A stretch of 64,000 bases of DNA from Paenibacillus amylolyticus (GCF_003719335.1 NZ_RIAS01000018.1:80483-144482); one strand, 5' to 3'; positions 44,226 to 53,490 are shown, counted from the first letter of the stretch. Notes: generated from the sequence alone by a model not told the origin. Numbers and translations are program-made.

Positions 44226-44484
44226 CAGGAGCCGACCTTTCTCCAAGTTCATTCTCATAATAGTTACGTAGTACAGTCTCACACATAGTAAACCAATGAA
44301 TATAACTCTCAATCATATTTTTTATCGTTTCGAACTGGAGATCAATAGATAAATATATTCGTACTTCTTCTAATTCCTCACCTTTCATAATATTCTTAAA
44401 AATCTGTATAGGAATACTAAAAGCGTAGCATTTGTATCGTTCATCACTTTCTTCTACTATTTCAAGTAAATTATCAACTATCAT
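44218..44484 (-). CDS. Small protein of unknown function, leftmost cassette
   Basis: 88 aa from the ATG at 44484, which has GAGGTG 7 nt upstream. The last codons ('GERSAPAS') are read from the eroded site A, so its natural C-terminus may be lost. No family recognised. Confidence 0.55.
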   Translation of the reverse strand: MIVDNLLEIVEESDERYKCYAFSIPIQIFKNIMKGEELEEVRIYLSIDLQFETIKNMIESYIHWFTMCETVLRNYYENELGERSAPAS

Positions 44485-44552
44485 GTAAACACACCTCAAT
44501 GAAATTTATTGAGTTAACATCAGTGATAAAATAAAAACCGTTTTCGGTATTT

Positions 44553-44648
44553 CGTATAAGGTTCCTGTATTTGCGGCTCAGTAATCTTGATTGTCCAGCA
44601 AATGCGAAGCAAGAACGAATGTCCTCAACATAAATATTACGTTATATC
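44553..44648 (-). repeat. attC-like site B
   Basis: Degenerate: the left core is GTATAAG instead of YYYAAC; the right core is GTTATAT. The central hairpin seeds are partly lost. Confidence 0.7.
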
Positions 44649-44676
44649 CCTTCACTAAAGTCGTTTCATCTCTTAT

Positions 44677-45609
44677 CTAGGATACAGTCATGTTTATATA
44701 CTTATTTAATTCATCCAGCATTATCTTATCATCCTTCCACTTGGATAAAAACCATGACATATATCGTAACCCCAAGTATCTGGACGTAATTGTATAATTC
44801 AGCTTGAATTTATCCTCTGATAGATTTATTCCCCTCGAATTCAGCAAGATTCTGTAGTTCTCGGCTTGAGAAAACGCTCTGTATCTAAGCGCTACATCAA
44901 AGTATAAGGAACCATAATGTGCTTCTTCCCAATCAATGAAATACACCTTTCTATTTTTGTAAACTAATGTATTACCCGGATGTAGATCGTTATGTATAAG
45001 GGTATGTGAACTTTCATCCTTGAGAACTTTATCCATGTCTTTAACTATATGGTCCGCAGTCTTATCAATCTCTGGAATAAGATCACCAAAATGACTTATA
45101 AAATCCGGATCTGATTTTGCATTGTTCCAATTCGGTCCCCATTTCTCGTTGAGTACGGATTGAATATATTCTGAATCAAGCAATGGAAGCCATTTCAATT
45201 TATAATATTTTTTAAAGTTGAACGCATGTATATCTGCCAGAGCAGCTTGTTCATTTTTTTGAAGCAGTTCGATATCTAAATTATTGTAATCTGTTTCATA
45301 ATCTACATCCTGCATGCAAAGATATTCTCGGCTGTTACTTGTCATATTTAATGTAAAACTAAATGGAACATTTGCTGATTGATCATTAAGATAATTTAAT
45401 GTACGCCTTTCAATGAGTGACGCTTTCTTTGAAATAAGATTGATACTCCAATCATGAATATCATTTCTAAGTAATATTTCATGTCTTTTAAGTTCTACAG
45501 CTGAGGTACCGTAAGCCAGGTCAAAATCTTTAATACTCAATATTTCAGCATTAGGCGATACGAAACGATCAATTGTATTCAGCATTGTGTTTCTAAGTTC
45601 TGTATTCAT
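44677..45609 (-). CDS. APH-fold phosphotransferase (cassette)
   Basis: The 310-aa start at 45609 is chosen for its AAGGAGG upstream; the longer frame to 45723 would run through attC-like site C. The catalytic loop is 'TLIHNDLHPGNTLVYKNRKV' (HNDxxxxN) and the metal segment 'VYFIDWEEAHYGSLYFDVAL'. The substrate is unknown. Unit cores are GTTATAT on both sides. Confidence 0.85.
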   Translation of the reverse strand: MNTELRNTMLNTIDRFVSPNAEILSIKDFDLAYGTSAVELKRHEILLRNDIHDWSINLISKKASLIERRTLNYLNDQSANVPFSFTLNMTSNSREYLCMQDVDYETDYNNLDIELLQKNEQAALADIHAFNFKKYYKLKWLPLLDSEYIQSVLNEKWGPNWNNAKSDPDFISHFGDLIPEIDKTADHIVKDMDKVLKDESSHTLIHNDLHPGNTLVYKNRKVYFIDWEEAHYGSLYFDVALRYRAFSQAENYRILLNSRGINLSEDKFKLNYTITSRYLGLRYMSWFLSKWKDDKIMLDELNKYINMTVS

Positions 45610-45650
45610 TAATCCTCCTTGAATAGAACTCAAATATATTGCTATGATTG

Positions 45651-45806
45651 CATATAACGCCTTTGTATCTATAAACCTCGACAGACTTAAGCCACAGCGC
45701 GCCGAGCTGATGAACTTAGCCACACAGGATAGTCTGCAAGAATCATTTCTTTGAACTCCCTCTTGCAGACCAAGGGCAAGACCCGCAATAAGATACGATG
45801 CTATAT
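45651..45806 (-). repeat. attC-like site C
   Basis: A long site (about 155 bp) of the subfamily with AGACTTAAGCC and ACTTAGCC arms and GTCTGCA/TGCAGAC stems. Right core degenerate (GCTATAT). Shares its left module with sites R and Y. Confidence 0.75.
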
Positions 45807-45893
45807 TAAAATGTCAGCGCCTTTTTTGATATACTAAGTTAAATACTTCCTTTTCCCATCGTTCATAAATCTAAACAAGATGTGCTTTAGAAA

Positions 45894-46382
45894 TTATAGA
45901 TGCCTTTGAACTTTTACATTACATTCTGTCGTGGTCGGGGTAATATACTCAATATAATTCACCGATCCACTATAATTTAAATAGGCTTCGTAACGCGTTC
46001 GAATGGCTGGCAGAGTAATAAAATCCAAAACCCTGTCCTTTGAAACCCAACGACAATCACTTGTTTCTTCAGAAGTACTTAACTCTCCTCCCTCAGCTTT
46101 ACATACAAAATCAAACATAACCTTCGTAGGAACATCAGTCACTCCGTCATACCACTTATGTACTCCCGTGCTGGATACAATGTTAATTAAATGACTTACT
46201 GTCACATCTATTCCACTTTCCTCCTTGATTTCACGGATCACACCATCAATCAGATTTTCCCCAACCTCAGTAATACCACCAGGATATACCCATCCATCAT
46301 CATGAGCTTTTACCAAAAGTATATTTCCGTTTCCGTCCTCTACAATTCCACCCGCTGATACGATATGTGTTGGAAATCCCAT
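45894..46382 (-). CDS. NUDIX hydrolase (cassette)
   Basis: A 162-aa protein with a full Nudix box: 'GGITEVGENLIDGVIREIKE' continuing EESGI (GX5EX7REUXEEXGU). 'VSAGGIVEDGNGNILLVKAH' is the usual first strand. It hydrolyses a nucleoside diphosphate linked to another group, identity unknown. First of three genes in one unit. Confidence 0.9.
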   Translation of the reverse strand: MGFPTHIVSAGGIVEDGNGNILLVKAHDDGWVYPGGITEVGENLIDGVIREIKEESGIDVTVSHLINIVSSTGVHKWYDGVTDVPTKVMFDFVCKAEGGELSTSEETSDCRWVSKDRVLDFITLPAIRTRYEAYLNYSGSVNYIEYITPTTTECNVKVQRHL

Positions 46383-46448
46383 TTTACAACCTCCTATTGA
46401 CCAGTTATATTTCCTTATGTTTGTTCCTGTGTACTTTCACAATCTACT

Positions 46449-46877
46449 TTATGGTTTTTCCCTTAAAAAATCAGGCATTCGCCCCATGTATTTATCATTG
46501 TCTTTTACAAATTGATATTCTTCGTATAATCCATGAGCATCCTTCGTTCTGAGAATACCAGATAAATTCTTATACTTATCCGACGTCGTTATACTTTCGA
46601 TTAATTTCTTTCCTATACCTCTGCCGCGATAATCCTCATCTATATATACATCACATAAATAATAAACCGTCTCATAGTCAGTAACTAACCTCGCGAAGCC
46701 GACTTGCCTATTGTCTTGATATACACCAACACATTCTGATGATTGGAATGATCTTATAATCTTTTCTTTAGGTCTTTTACTAGCCCAGTAACTTCTTGAT
46801 AAGAAGCCACATATAGTTTCATAATCTAATAAAGATTTGTCATCAGAAATAAGAAATTCATTAAACTCAATATGCAT
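46449..46877 (-). CDS. GNAT N-acetyltransferase (cassette)
   Basis: 142 aa from the ATG at 46877 with GGGTGG upstream; the longer frame overlaps its neighbour. Motif A 'DVYIDEDYRGRGIGKKLIES' and an N-terminal 'ICGFLSRSYWASKRPKEKI' resemble small acetyltransferases of the YjdJ/Att1 type. Confidence 0.88.
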   Translation of the reverse strand: MHIEFNEFLISDDKSLLDYETICGFLSRSYWASKRPKEKIIRSFQSSECVGVYQDNRQVGFARLVTDYETVYYLCDVYIDEDYRGRGIGKKLIESITTSDKYKNLSGILRTKDAHGLYEEYQFVKDNDKYMGRMPDFLREKP

Positions 46878-46890
46878 TTTGGTCCACCCT

Positions 46891-47358
46891 TCATTTGGAT
46901 TTCTGATCTGTATCAATTACATAAATTTTTGACTCCCTATTCCAAGAGTGATACCCATTACATAAATGAAGCCAGCCATACCTCTCATAATAATCAATAT
47001 GATCTGTACATAAATACAATTTACTGAATCCTAATTTATAAGCTTCGTGTCTTGCATGCGCCATCATGACTGACCCAAGATTTTTCCCTCGTTCCTTTTC
47101 ATTAATATATAGATTTGATAAGTACGGCCATAAATCTTGTCGACTCACAAAATCATTATTCATTAACGAGTAACTACCAATGATTTCATCTCCATTTATC
47201 ATAAAATACCATCGAGGTAATGGACTTGTTGTTGTCATACTGGAAGTTATACATTCCTCGAATATTCTTCTATGTAATCCCCATCTTTTCACAACATACT
47301 CGATAGCTTCTTTTAGAAGATTTGAATGATCTCTCAAGTCAATGATTTGATATTCCAT
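46891..47358 (-). CDS. GNAT N-acetyltransferase (cassette)
   Basis: 155 aa from the ATG at 47358 with GGGGGA 4 nt upstream. Motif A is 'LYINEKERGKNLGSVMMAHA' (RGKNLG) and 'CTDHIDYYERYGWLHLCN' is motif B. It starts near site D and is followed 13 nt later by the second GNAT. Confidence 0.88.
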   Translation of the reverse strand: MEYQIIDLRDHSNLLKEAIEYVVKRWGLHRRIFEECITSSMTTTSPLPRWYFMINGDEIIGSYSLMNNDFVSRQDLWPYLSNLYINEKERGKNLGSVMMAHARHEAYKLGFSKLYLCTDHIDYYERYGWLHLCNGYHSWNRESKIYVIDTDQKSK

Positions 47359-47382
47359 GAGTTCCCCCAAATCATGTTTTAA

Positions 47383-47483
47383 TTTACGGTCCGTTTCTAT
47401 ATTCGCGGCTCAGCGTATGCCGAGTGTCCAGCGAATGCAAAGCCAAGGACGTATTCCCGCAAGCGTGATTATTATGTTATAGG
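47383..47483 (-). repeat. attC-like site D
   Basis: Left arm degenerate (TTTACGGTCCGTTTCTATATTCGC). The first hairpin is CTCAGCGTATGCCGAG; the right arm GTGATTATTATGTTATAGG is intact. Confidence 0.75.
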
Positions 47484-47491
47484 ATGTCAGC

Positions 47492-48522
47492 CTATTTCGA
47501 ATAATTCCTCGAAACATCCTCATCATTCAGCCAGTTTTCTAGCATAACAGTCATTTTTTGATATTCTTCAAGTGCACTAAGGGTGTGTATCACTTGTTCG
47601 GTTCCCATCTCTTGTTCAATAACATCTACACATTCAATCCACAATGAAAGCTTAAGGCTGTATTCTAACCAGTTCAGTTTGCTTAAATAGCCCAGTTCCA
47701 ACACAGCTTTCCAATCTGCTTCTAGATTTCCATAAAGCTGCCGATATCCGCTTAAGAAGGCTTTGAACTTGCTTTTGTTTAGTTGGCCCAACTCATCGAT
47801 CGACCAATAAATTGCCGTTTCTATGAGATCATGTTTGGGATTGATTTCTCCAGCCGACTCCCAATCAATAATTATGGGTTTATTTTGGTCCCACATGACA
47901 TTCTTAGGGTCCAGATCTCGATGACTACATACTTGTTCGGCCTCAAAGCTTGACTGATCGGTTAATTTGTTCGGTCCAGAATGACAGCTGCTTGATACTA
48001 CTAGATAACTGGTTTGTCCAAACACCCCCTCCCCGCTACACCTTTACGTAGATAAAACTCCCAGGGAATTTGCTTTTCGCCTTTAGGAGTGCTTGGAATA
48101 CGGTCGACCTGCGCAAACTTTGTTTGATGACTCTCCGCTAGCATAAAACCGATCTTCTTGCAGTTTGCTTCCGTAATTTCGAAAGGCTCTAAACTTCTCC
48201 CTTCAATCCAATCAAATACCATATAAAATTGTTAATCAAGCTCCTGCAAAAATGTGTCTTCGTATACATTAGCGGGTTGAACAGATATTCGCTAAGATAA
48301 AATACTCACAATTCTCTCTGCTTCTATATAATTGTTCAGTGCAGTAGGTCTTGCCATGATTTGTGGGTTTAATGCTTTAACTGCGAATTTCCCTTTGGTC
48401 GTTTTGATTGCAAATATCCGATGTAAAAGACCACCTGATATCGGTTTCGGAGTCGTCACCAATTCACCAAGCCCTAATTTCTCGCACAATTTTCCAAACT
48501 GTAAATGATAGGAATCATTCAT
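47492..48522 (-). pseudogene. Broken APH-fold phosphotransferase (cassette)
   Basis: Three frames together make one kinase: N-lobe from 48522 ('PISGGLLHRIFAIKTTKGKF'), middle from 48222 ('MVFDWIEGRSLEPFEI') and C-lobe ending at 47492 with the catalytic 'CSHRDLDPKNVMW' and 'IIIDWESAGEINPKHDLIE'. At least two frame disruptions (near 48010 and 48225-48290) separate them. Active-site motifs survive, so decay is recent. Confidence 0.8.
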
Positions 48523-48565
48523 TTTATGACTCTTTTCCTACTTTTTAATTTGTATTGCTGAACCC

Positions 48566-48682
48566 CTTTAACGTTCCTGTGTTTATGAACCCCGACGGGG
48601 ATGTCTGCAGAAATCTCTCTTCGAAATCCAATTAGCAGACCTAAGATCCACAGGAGCCGCTGCGTAAATATTATGTTATCTG
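48566..48682 (-). repeat. attC-like site E
   Basis: Subfamily with CCCCGACGGGG hairpin and a GTCTGC...GCAGAC stem. Cores CTTTAAC and GTTATCT. Confidence 0.85.
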
Positions 48683-48799
48683 ATGTGACTCTGACTCAAT
48701 CAAACGATACTCATCCATTACTTTTTGTATTTGTACTAGGTGACGTTTTGCATGTTGACACAAAAAATAAATATATTGATACACATCAATCAGCGATAA
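48671..48799 (-). pseudogene. C-terminal fragment of a DinB family protein (cassette)
   Basis: About 40 codons ('IDVYQYIYFLCQHAKRHLVQ', 'KVMDEYRLIES') are closely similar to the end of the complete DinB gene at 54267-54839. The frame opens directly at the cassette-end core near 48797, so the rest of the gene was never included or was deleted. The stop lies in the spacer of site E. Confidence 0.7.
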
Positions 48800-48858
48800 C
48801 ATCCTAAAACCCCTCTGCTTACTAAGGGGTAGGCACCGTGTGAATACTTTGTTATGTA
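48796..48858 (-). repeat. attC-like site F (compact)
   Basis: Only about 63 bp: GATAAC arm, one CCCCTCTGCTTACTAAGGGG hairpin and right arm GTGTGAATACTTTGTTATG. Two of the usual three inner hairpins are missing. Confidence 0.6.
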
Positions 48859-48869
48859 ATGCTGCCTGC

Positions 48870-49364
48870 CTAGATTTGCTTTCCAAATCTGTGTTTTAAA
48901 TAGTACTTTAACCCCGCGCGATCCACATCAGAAAACTGTTTTTGATCTTCTATCATCAATTTATAGACTTCTTCAACAGTTTCCCATCTGATATTTGTAG
49001 TTTCATCTCCTGTTTCTAACAGATTGCCGTCAACCTTACATATAAAATACATACCCATAGAATCAACTGGACCCTTTATTGTTTGATATACACAATAAGG
49101 TTCTAGGCACTCAACTTCAAAATCGGAGTTAATCCCACGTGTATCTATGCGCTTTTGACTACCTTCCACCTCTATAACAGTTAAACCTGTTTCTTCAAAT
49201 ACTTCTCGTCTCAGGCCATCTAATATTGATTCGAATAATTCTAATCTTCCACCTGGCAATTCTATTGATTCCTCATTCTTTTTATTTCGGGTCTGTATAA
49301 TTATTTCTGTATTATCGCTTCCTTTACGCTCAACAATTGCTCTTGCATTAACATAAAACATCAA
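48870..49364 (-). CDS. NUDIX hydrolase (cassette)
   Basis: A 164-aa protein with Nudix box 'GGRLELFESILDGLRREVFE' continuing ETGL. 'WETVEEVYKLMIEDQKQFSD' is the usual C-terminal helix. Unit-end cores GTTATGTAAT and GTTATAGTAAT are near-identical. Confidence 0.9.
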   Translation of the reverse strand: MMFYVNARAIVERKGSDNTEIIIQTRNKKNEESIELPGGRLELFESILDGLRREVFEETGLTVIEVEGSQKRIDTRGINSDFEVECLEPYCVYQTIKGPVDSMGMYFICKVDGNLLETGDETTNIRWETVEEVYKLMIEDQKQFSDVDRAGLKYYLKHRFGKQI

Positions 49365-49507
49365 GCATTCTCCTTTAATTTTTATGTTAATCTCTAATGT
49401 TACTGGCAGTATTTTCGCTAATTTTTTATTTTGAATTTCTTCTCAACTAAGCAACTAGTTTAATAAAAAACAAAGTATGGGATGTGTCTCTGAATTAGCG
49501 CTGATTA
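49365..49507. other. 143-bp AT-rich spacer inside a cassette
   Basis: Between the NUDIX start and site G. No coding frame or clear promoter was recognised. Confidence 0.4.
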
Positions 49508-49600
49508 CTATAACGTTTCTGTATTCACTACCTCCTTAAGCGGACCAACGGGAGCGGCCGTGATGCGGTTAGTCGGTGCGGATGTGTCCGCGTGCTTTGA
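49508..49600 (-). repeat. attC-like site G (right half lost)
   Basis: Left arm CTATAACGTTTCTGTATTCAC and a GCGGCCGTGATGCGGTTAG module like sites T and U, but no GTTRRR right core before the GNAT gene. Confidence 0.65.
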
Positions 49601-49601
49601 A

Positions 49602-50117
49602 TTACTTAGCAATTTTTGGAATCTCAAAAGTTTGTGAAATCACTTTTTGTAATCCTATGCCATCAATCTCAATAGTCTCTTGTTCTTCGAAGAAATCAAT
49701 ATTATGTTCTTCATAATATTTCTTCCAAAATCTCACGGCTGGTTTATTTTCCACCAGTTGACCGATACTTATTTTTCCTTTGAATTGCTTAAATATGTTC
49801 TCTATTCCTAACGAAGCAATTCTAGTACCGCGATATTTCCTTAATAAAAATAATTCCTGTATTGTAAAGTCAACTCCTTCTGGAACAAAGGGAGGGGAAC
49901 AAACTAATATGAAGCCAATTGGTTTACCTAGATGCATAACAAAAAATGGATGCAACTCTTCTCTCTCTAGGTATAAGTAAGTATTTGTTGGATCAAATTT
50001 CCCATCATCTTTTGGATCTTCAAAGTTATATTCTGATAAGTCATACAAATATAAATTATACAAATTCAAAAAAGTATCTGCTTGATCTTTTGTTATTTTT
50101 GTAATCTCAATATCCAT
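49602..50117 (-). CDS. GNAT-like acetyltransferase (cassette)
   Basis: 171 aa from the ATG at 50117 with AGAGGTG upstream. 'DFTIQELFLLRKYRGTRIAS' is motif A (RGTRIAS) and 'PAVRFWKKYYEEHNIDFFEE' is motif B. It resembles predicted acetyltransferases that start 'ITKDQADTFLNLYNLYLYD'. Confidence 0.82.
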   Translation of the reverse strand: MDIEITKITKDQADTFLNLYNLYLYDLSEYNFEDPKDDGKFDPTNTYLYLEREELHPFFVMHLGKPIGFILVCSPPFVPEGVDFTIQELFLLRKYRGTRIASLGIENIFKQFKGKISIGQLVENKPAVRFWKKYYEEHNIDFFEEQETIEIDGIGLQKVISQTFEIPKIAK

Positions 50118-50158
50118 TTGAAATGACACCTCTTTTTTATATTCTTTACATCCTTTTC

Positions 50159-50263
50159 ATCTAACGTTACTGTATTGTTCCTGTATTCACGACAGTGTAT
50201 GCTGTGTGTCCAGCGAATGCCGGCCCTGGGGCATATGCCCACAGCGTGAATATTATGTTAGAC
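50159..50263 (-). repeat. attC-like site H
   Basis: Cores ATCTAAC and GTTAGAC. The left arm has an extra ~10 bp (GTTACTGTATTGTTCCTGTA), apparently a small tandem duplication. Third hairpin GGGCATATGCCC. Confidence 0.88.
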
Positions 50264-50293
50264 GGAATTACCTTTTAATTTCTTGAATACTTA

Positions 50294-50902
50294 TTATTTC
50301 AAAAAATGCATGTAGATTTTTACAAGTTTTTTTAGAATTCCAATACTTTCTTCGACATCATTTGTTTCTAAAGAATGATTGGCATTAATGATTGCAATGA
50401 TTTCATTCTCTTTATTAATTTCACTTGCCAGCTCTTCGTTAAATGCTTGATCTTTCGTCCCATATACTACAATTCCGTTGAACTTGTTCACGTAAGGAAT
50501 AGTCTCTTTAATAGGTGTTAAAAATATATGCTTAATTGGCACGTCAAGTTTTTCATGAACTTCTCCAGCTATTATTGTTCCTAGACTCTTACTAATAAAA
50601 ACAACTTGATTATATTCATGTACGACTTGTTTGACTGACACATAGCTGTCTTCTACGACTCTTCGCACCTCATCACGATTAAGATCTGCTCGCGCAGCTT
50701 GATATCCATACTCCAAGATCAGGAGGTCAAAACCACTTTGTATAGCGGAAGTGCCTGCAAAATGCAAGGTTGGTTTATTACACGGATAATTTTGCCCAGG
50801 AAAAAGAACAACTAACTTTTTATTTCCCTCGTGATTTTGATAGTATTTTTGCTTCATCTCCACTCCCCAAAATGAAGGTACATTTAAAATCTCTAATTTC
50901 AT
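50294..50902 (-). CDS. Alpha/beta-hydrolase-like protein (cassette)
   Basis: 202 aa from the ATG at 50902 (AAGGATG upstream). 'KKLVVLFPGQNYPCNKPTLH' and the nucleophile-elbow-like 'VVFISKSLGTIIAGEVHEKL' (SKSLG) fit a small alpha/beta hydrolase; an acidic residue in 'VVYGTKDQAFNEEL' and His in 'IINANHSLETND' could complete a triad. Unit cores GTTAGAC/GTCTAAC match exactly. Confidence 0.75.
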   Translation of the reverse strand: MKLEILNVPSFWGVEMKQKYYQNHEGNKKLVVLFPGQNYPCNKPTLHFAGTSAIQSGFDLLILEYGYQAARADLNRDEVRRVVEDSYVSVKQVVHEYNQVVFISKSLGTIIAGEVHEKLDVPIKHIFLTPIKETIPYVNKFNGIVVYGTKDQAFNEELASEINKENEIIAIINANHSLETNDVEESIGILKKLVKIYMHFLK

Positions 50903-50934
50903 TTTTATCATCCTTTCTGGGGTTAAGGTTATTT

Positions 50935-50953
50935 CGTCTAACGTTTTGATTAA
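50935..50953 (-). repeat. attC-like site I (remnant)
   Basis: Only the core CGTCTAACG and a few bases remain, yet this core is the exact complement of that at 50257. Confidence 0.5.
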
Positions 50954-51327
50954 CTTTTAAATAACGGTTTTATTAAATCTTTATCTAGCTCTACAAGTAC
51001 AGCTATTTCATCTATTGAATATCCTTGTTGTATAGCTTTTTTAATAATCTCTACTCTTGTAGTACCTTCATTGATAGTCTTATCCATAAATCTGTCGAAA
51101 TCAATTAAAACGTCTGCGACTTCACCATCCATTGTAAAGACCATTCTATAGCACCCTACATACTCTCCAATGTACATGATATTTAAATTACAATACACAA
51201 AGTCATTAGATTCATTAATGTATGTCAGTTGCAAAGAATAAAATTCTGAATGGATTAACTTTAAATTTGACTTTCCCTTAAAAGTGTCCCAGAAATCACC
51301 TCTATTTTCTTTTTTCCAATTTTCCAT
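50950..51327 (-). CDS. Protein of unknown function (cassette)
   Basis: A 125-aa protein. 'IIKKAIQQGYSIDEIAVLVE' near the C-terminus reads like a small helix-turn-helix of the kind seen in transposase-related or Rpn-family tails; the N-terminus is unfamiliar. Confidence 0.6.
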   Translation of the reverse strand: MENWKKENRGDFWDTFKGKSNLKLIHSEFYSLQLTYINESNDFVYCNLNIMYIGEYVGCYRMVFTMDGEVADVLIDFDRFMDKTINEGTTRVEIIKKAIQQGYSIDEIAVLVELDKDLIKPLFKS

Positions 51328-51431
51328 ATATGCTATAAATCCTTCTTTAGTCCGCTCTATAACCGCATACTTCTCTGCCCATTCAATTAAGCTTTTGGAA
51401 TTAATTTACTGCACCTCATTTCAGTAATTTC

Positions 51432-51466
51432 ACATAACGTTCCCGTATTCACGACCCGACTAGGTC
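51432..51466 (-). repeat. attC-like site J (remnant)
   Basis: Left arm ACATAACGTTCCCGTATTCACG and the first bases of the CCCGAC hairpin; the rest is gone and the next gene's stop falls within it. Confidence 0.6.
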
Positions 51467-51790
51467 CTTATGATCTTTATATATGTCTTTTCAACAATAG
51501 GAAAAACATCTTCAGACTGTACTTCTACATGGTCTTCGCTTGTTTCATTCTCTATGATTTTCAATCCATCAAAACAAGCATTTTCTTTATACCAATCCAT
51601 TAGTTCAGGCAAGGAGCAACTTTCCTTCAAACCCTCGTCTTCATAATAAGAAAGCAATGTCACTGTAAATGCAGGCACTAAGGAATCCGCTTTCAAATAC
51701 AAAATAAAGTTTTTACTCTTATAATATGTTTTAAGATACTGCTCAATCTCTTCCTCTAGATAAAAAAGGTTTCGATTAATTTCTCTGATG
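51460..51790 (-). pseudogene. Gene remnant (cassette)
   Basis: A frame of about 110 codons lacking a usable start; the standard-start part is 80 aa (from 51702). 'FYLEEEIEQYLKTYY' continues upstream of it without ATG, GTG or TTG before a stop. The C-terminus ('EKTYIKIIRT') ends inside the eroded site J. Family unknown. Confidence 0.5.
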
Positions 51791-51989
51791 ATATTCGATT
51801 ATGCTTTATCAATCGGTTGAATCCATGGATGTAGAAATAGTTATGATAAAGTTCCTTCTCCCTTAACTTGGGATCATTAGCAAATAAAAAACGGGGGAAG
51901 TCGTTATCGAATGAACTTCTCCGTATGCTTTTTGAGCATACTTCTTTAAGTACTCCAGGATCAAAAGCTCACTCCTCTTTGGTAATTTT
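51791..51989. other. About 200-bp spacer inside a cassette
   Basis: Contains an inverted repeat around 51925-51945 (TGCTTTTTGAGCA). No convincing gene. Confidence 0.35.
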
Positions 51990-52050
51990 ACTTAACGTTC
52001 CTGTAATCACGGCCTCAGCGTATGCCCAAAGCTTGAATAGAATGTTAATT
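51990..52050 (-). repeat. attC-like site K (compact)
   Basis: A 61-bp site: ACTTAAC arm, CTCAGCGTATGCCC remnant, AGCTTGAATAGAATGTTAATT arm. Confidence 0.65.
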
Positions 52051-52076
52051 GATCTCGACACTTCTTTAATTTACAT

Positions 52077-52604
52077 TCACAGCTCATTATCCAATGCTTT
52101 AGTTAGATATATCAGTAAGTCGTCGTCTACCATCACTTTCTCTCCGGGTTTTGCTTCAATATTGTTATAGACGATTCCTTGACCATCCATGTAATACCCG
52201 CGTTTGTTGTACATCATTTGAGCATTACCATAATCTTTATAGAGCCCTACTCCTAAGCCAATTAGTCTGGATCTCTTGGATGCTATTCTTTCAAGTTCAT
52301 CAAACATTCTACTTGCGATTCCCTACCTCCTGAACTCTGGAAAAACATTTAAATCATTTATTTCTGGGATATTACCTGTTTTAAAATACGGATAATCCGA
52401 AGTAAACATTAAGTGGCAACACCCAGCCAATGTATCTCCATAGTAGGCCATTAAAGTCACTCTCTTGCCTTCTATATTTTCTTCCAAGCACTTATAGAAA
52501 TAGTCATTCGAGGTGTACCATGGAAATCTTTTTGAAAATTCAAAATTTAATAAAGATACTTCTTCATGATTTGAAAGGTGCCTTATTCTTATTTGGTTTT
52601 CCAT
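52077..52604 (-). pseudogene. GNAT acetyltransferase with an in-frame amber codon (cassette)
   Basis: The frame is continuous from 52604 to 52077 except for TAG at 52323-52325. The protein reads 'INDLNVFPEFRR', stop, 'GIASRMFDELERIASKRSRL', so the stop replaces the third residue of the acetyl-CoA-binding loop RRxGIA. Upstream and downstream parts are otherwise normal GNAT. A single base change or readthrough could restore it. Start chosen for AAAGAGG 7 nt upstream. Confidence 0.8.
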
Positions 52605-52629
52605 TTTCATTCCTCTTTCTATCAATTTT

Positions 52630-52682
52630 AGTTAACGTTCCTGTATTCACGAACCCCGGGGTTGTCTGCTTAAATTATCGGA
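52630..52682 (-). repeat. attC-like site L (right half shortened)
   Basis: AGTTAAC arm and CCCCGGGGTTGTCTGC module join directly to TTATCGGATG. The GCAGAC and third-hairpin parts are deleted. Confidence 0.7.
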
Positions 52683-53340
52683 TGTCAGTATCTTCTTCAA
52701 ATTTCTCCAAAAAATGATCCACTTTATTCTCATAGTCTTCCCAATTGTACTTTTCGTTTTTTATGACCAATTTTGGTATCTCCCATTCCTGAACGATATT
52801 GAAAATGAAATCTTGGTTTTTCGTCCAAAAATGGCCCGCTTCAATAAAATCATTATCCGTATAAAGTCCACAACGATCTTGTGTGAACTCAGGTCCACGA
52901 ACACTACATATCCATTTCCAATGTTGTTCTACATGAGTTTGATAAAAATAAATGAGGATCGGGTCGAGACGACTTAAAATAAGTTGTACTTTCTTGGTCA
53001 AATCTAATATTCTTTGTTCGTCCATTTGCATATTAAAGGCAAAGCCAAGCGTATTCTGAAAGACGTAACTCTCCATAATTGTAACTTCGTCTCGCCCGAC
53101 TCTTTCATTGACAAAATCAGTGAATAGCTGTTCAACTTTTGTAGTAAACCACTCCGCTTCATCTTGAATAGTAAAGGAAGTAAACGTCTTATCGTATATT
53201 CGCAATGGATGGTTCTCTTCTAATTCGTGATAAAACCTATTCTGAATACTCATTTTATTCAACTTTGCACCTATTACTTTTCCAATCGTTGACTTACCGG
53301 AGCCTGGCATTCCATCTATCAGTATCAATCTTGACTTCAT
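52675..53340 (-). CDS. P-loop kinase (cassette)
   Basis: A 221-aa protein with Walker A 'LILIDGMPGSGKSTIGKVIG' and 'VTIMESYVFQNTLGFAFNMQ'; a DPxLIYF motif ('RLDPILIYFYQTHVEQ') is typical of AAA_33-like nucleoside or small-molecule kinases. The TAA stop lies within the cassette-end core of site L. Substrate unknown. Confidence 0.85.
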   Translation of the reverse strand: MKSRLILIDGMPGSGKSTIGKVIGAKLNKMSIQNRFYHELEENHPLRIYDKTFTSFTIQDEAEWFTTKVEQLFTDFVNERVGRDEVTIMESYVFQNTLGFAFNMQMDEQRILDLTKKVQLILSRLDPILIYFYQTHVEQHWKWICSVRGPEFTQDRCGLYTDNDFIEAGHFWTKNQDFIFNIVQEWEIPKLVIKNEKYNWEDYENKVDHFLEKFEEDTDIR

Positions 53341-53387
53341 AGGTCTTCCTCATTTCTATGTTTGTATTATTCCTCACTGCCTATTTC

Positions 53388-53484
53388 AGATAACATTTCT
53401 GTTTTCACGACCCCAGCGAACGCTGGTTGTCCGGCGAATGCCGGACCGAGGACGTACCTCCGCAGCTTGAATATGATGTTATTT
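53388..53484 (-). repeat. attC-like site M
   Basis: Cores AGATAAC and GTTATTT; hairpins CCAGCGAACGCTGG, CCGGCGAATGCCGG and GGACGTACCTCC. Confidence 0.88.
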
Positions 53485-53490
53485 GATTGG

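Noticed and set aside
45610..45723. N-terminal extension of the APH-fold gene
   Set aside because: It would translate through attC-like site C; the ATG at 45609 has a strong AAGGAGG.
51868..52170. 100-codon plus-strand frame
   Set aside because: It runs through attC-like site K and antisense to the GNAT remnant; no ribosome binding site or family.
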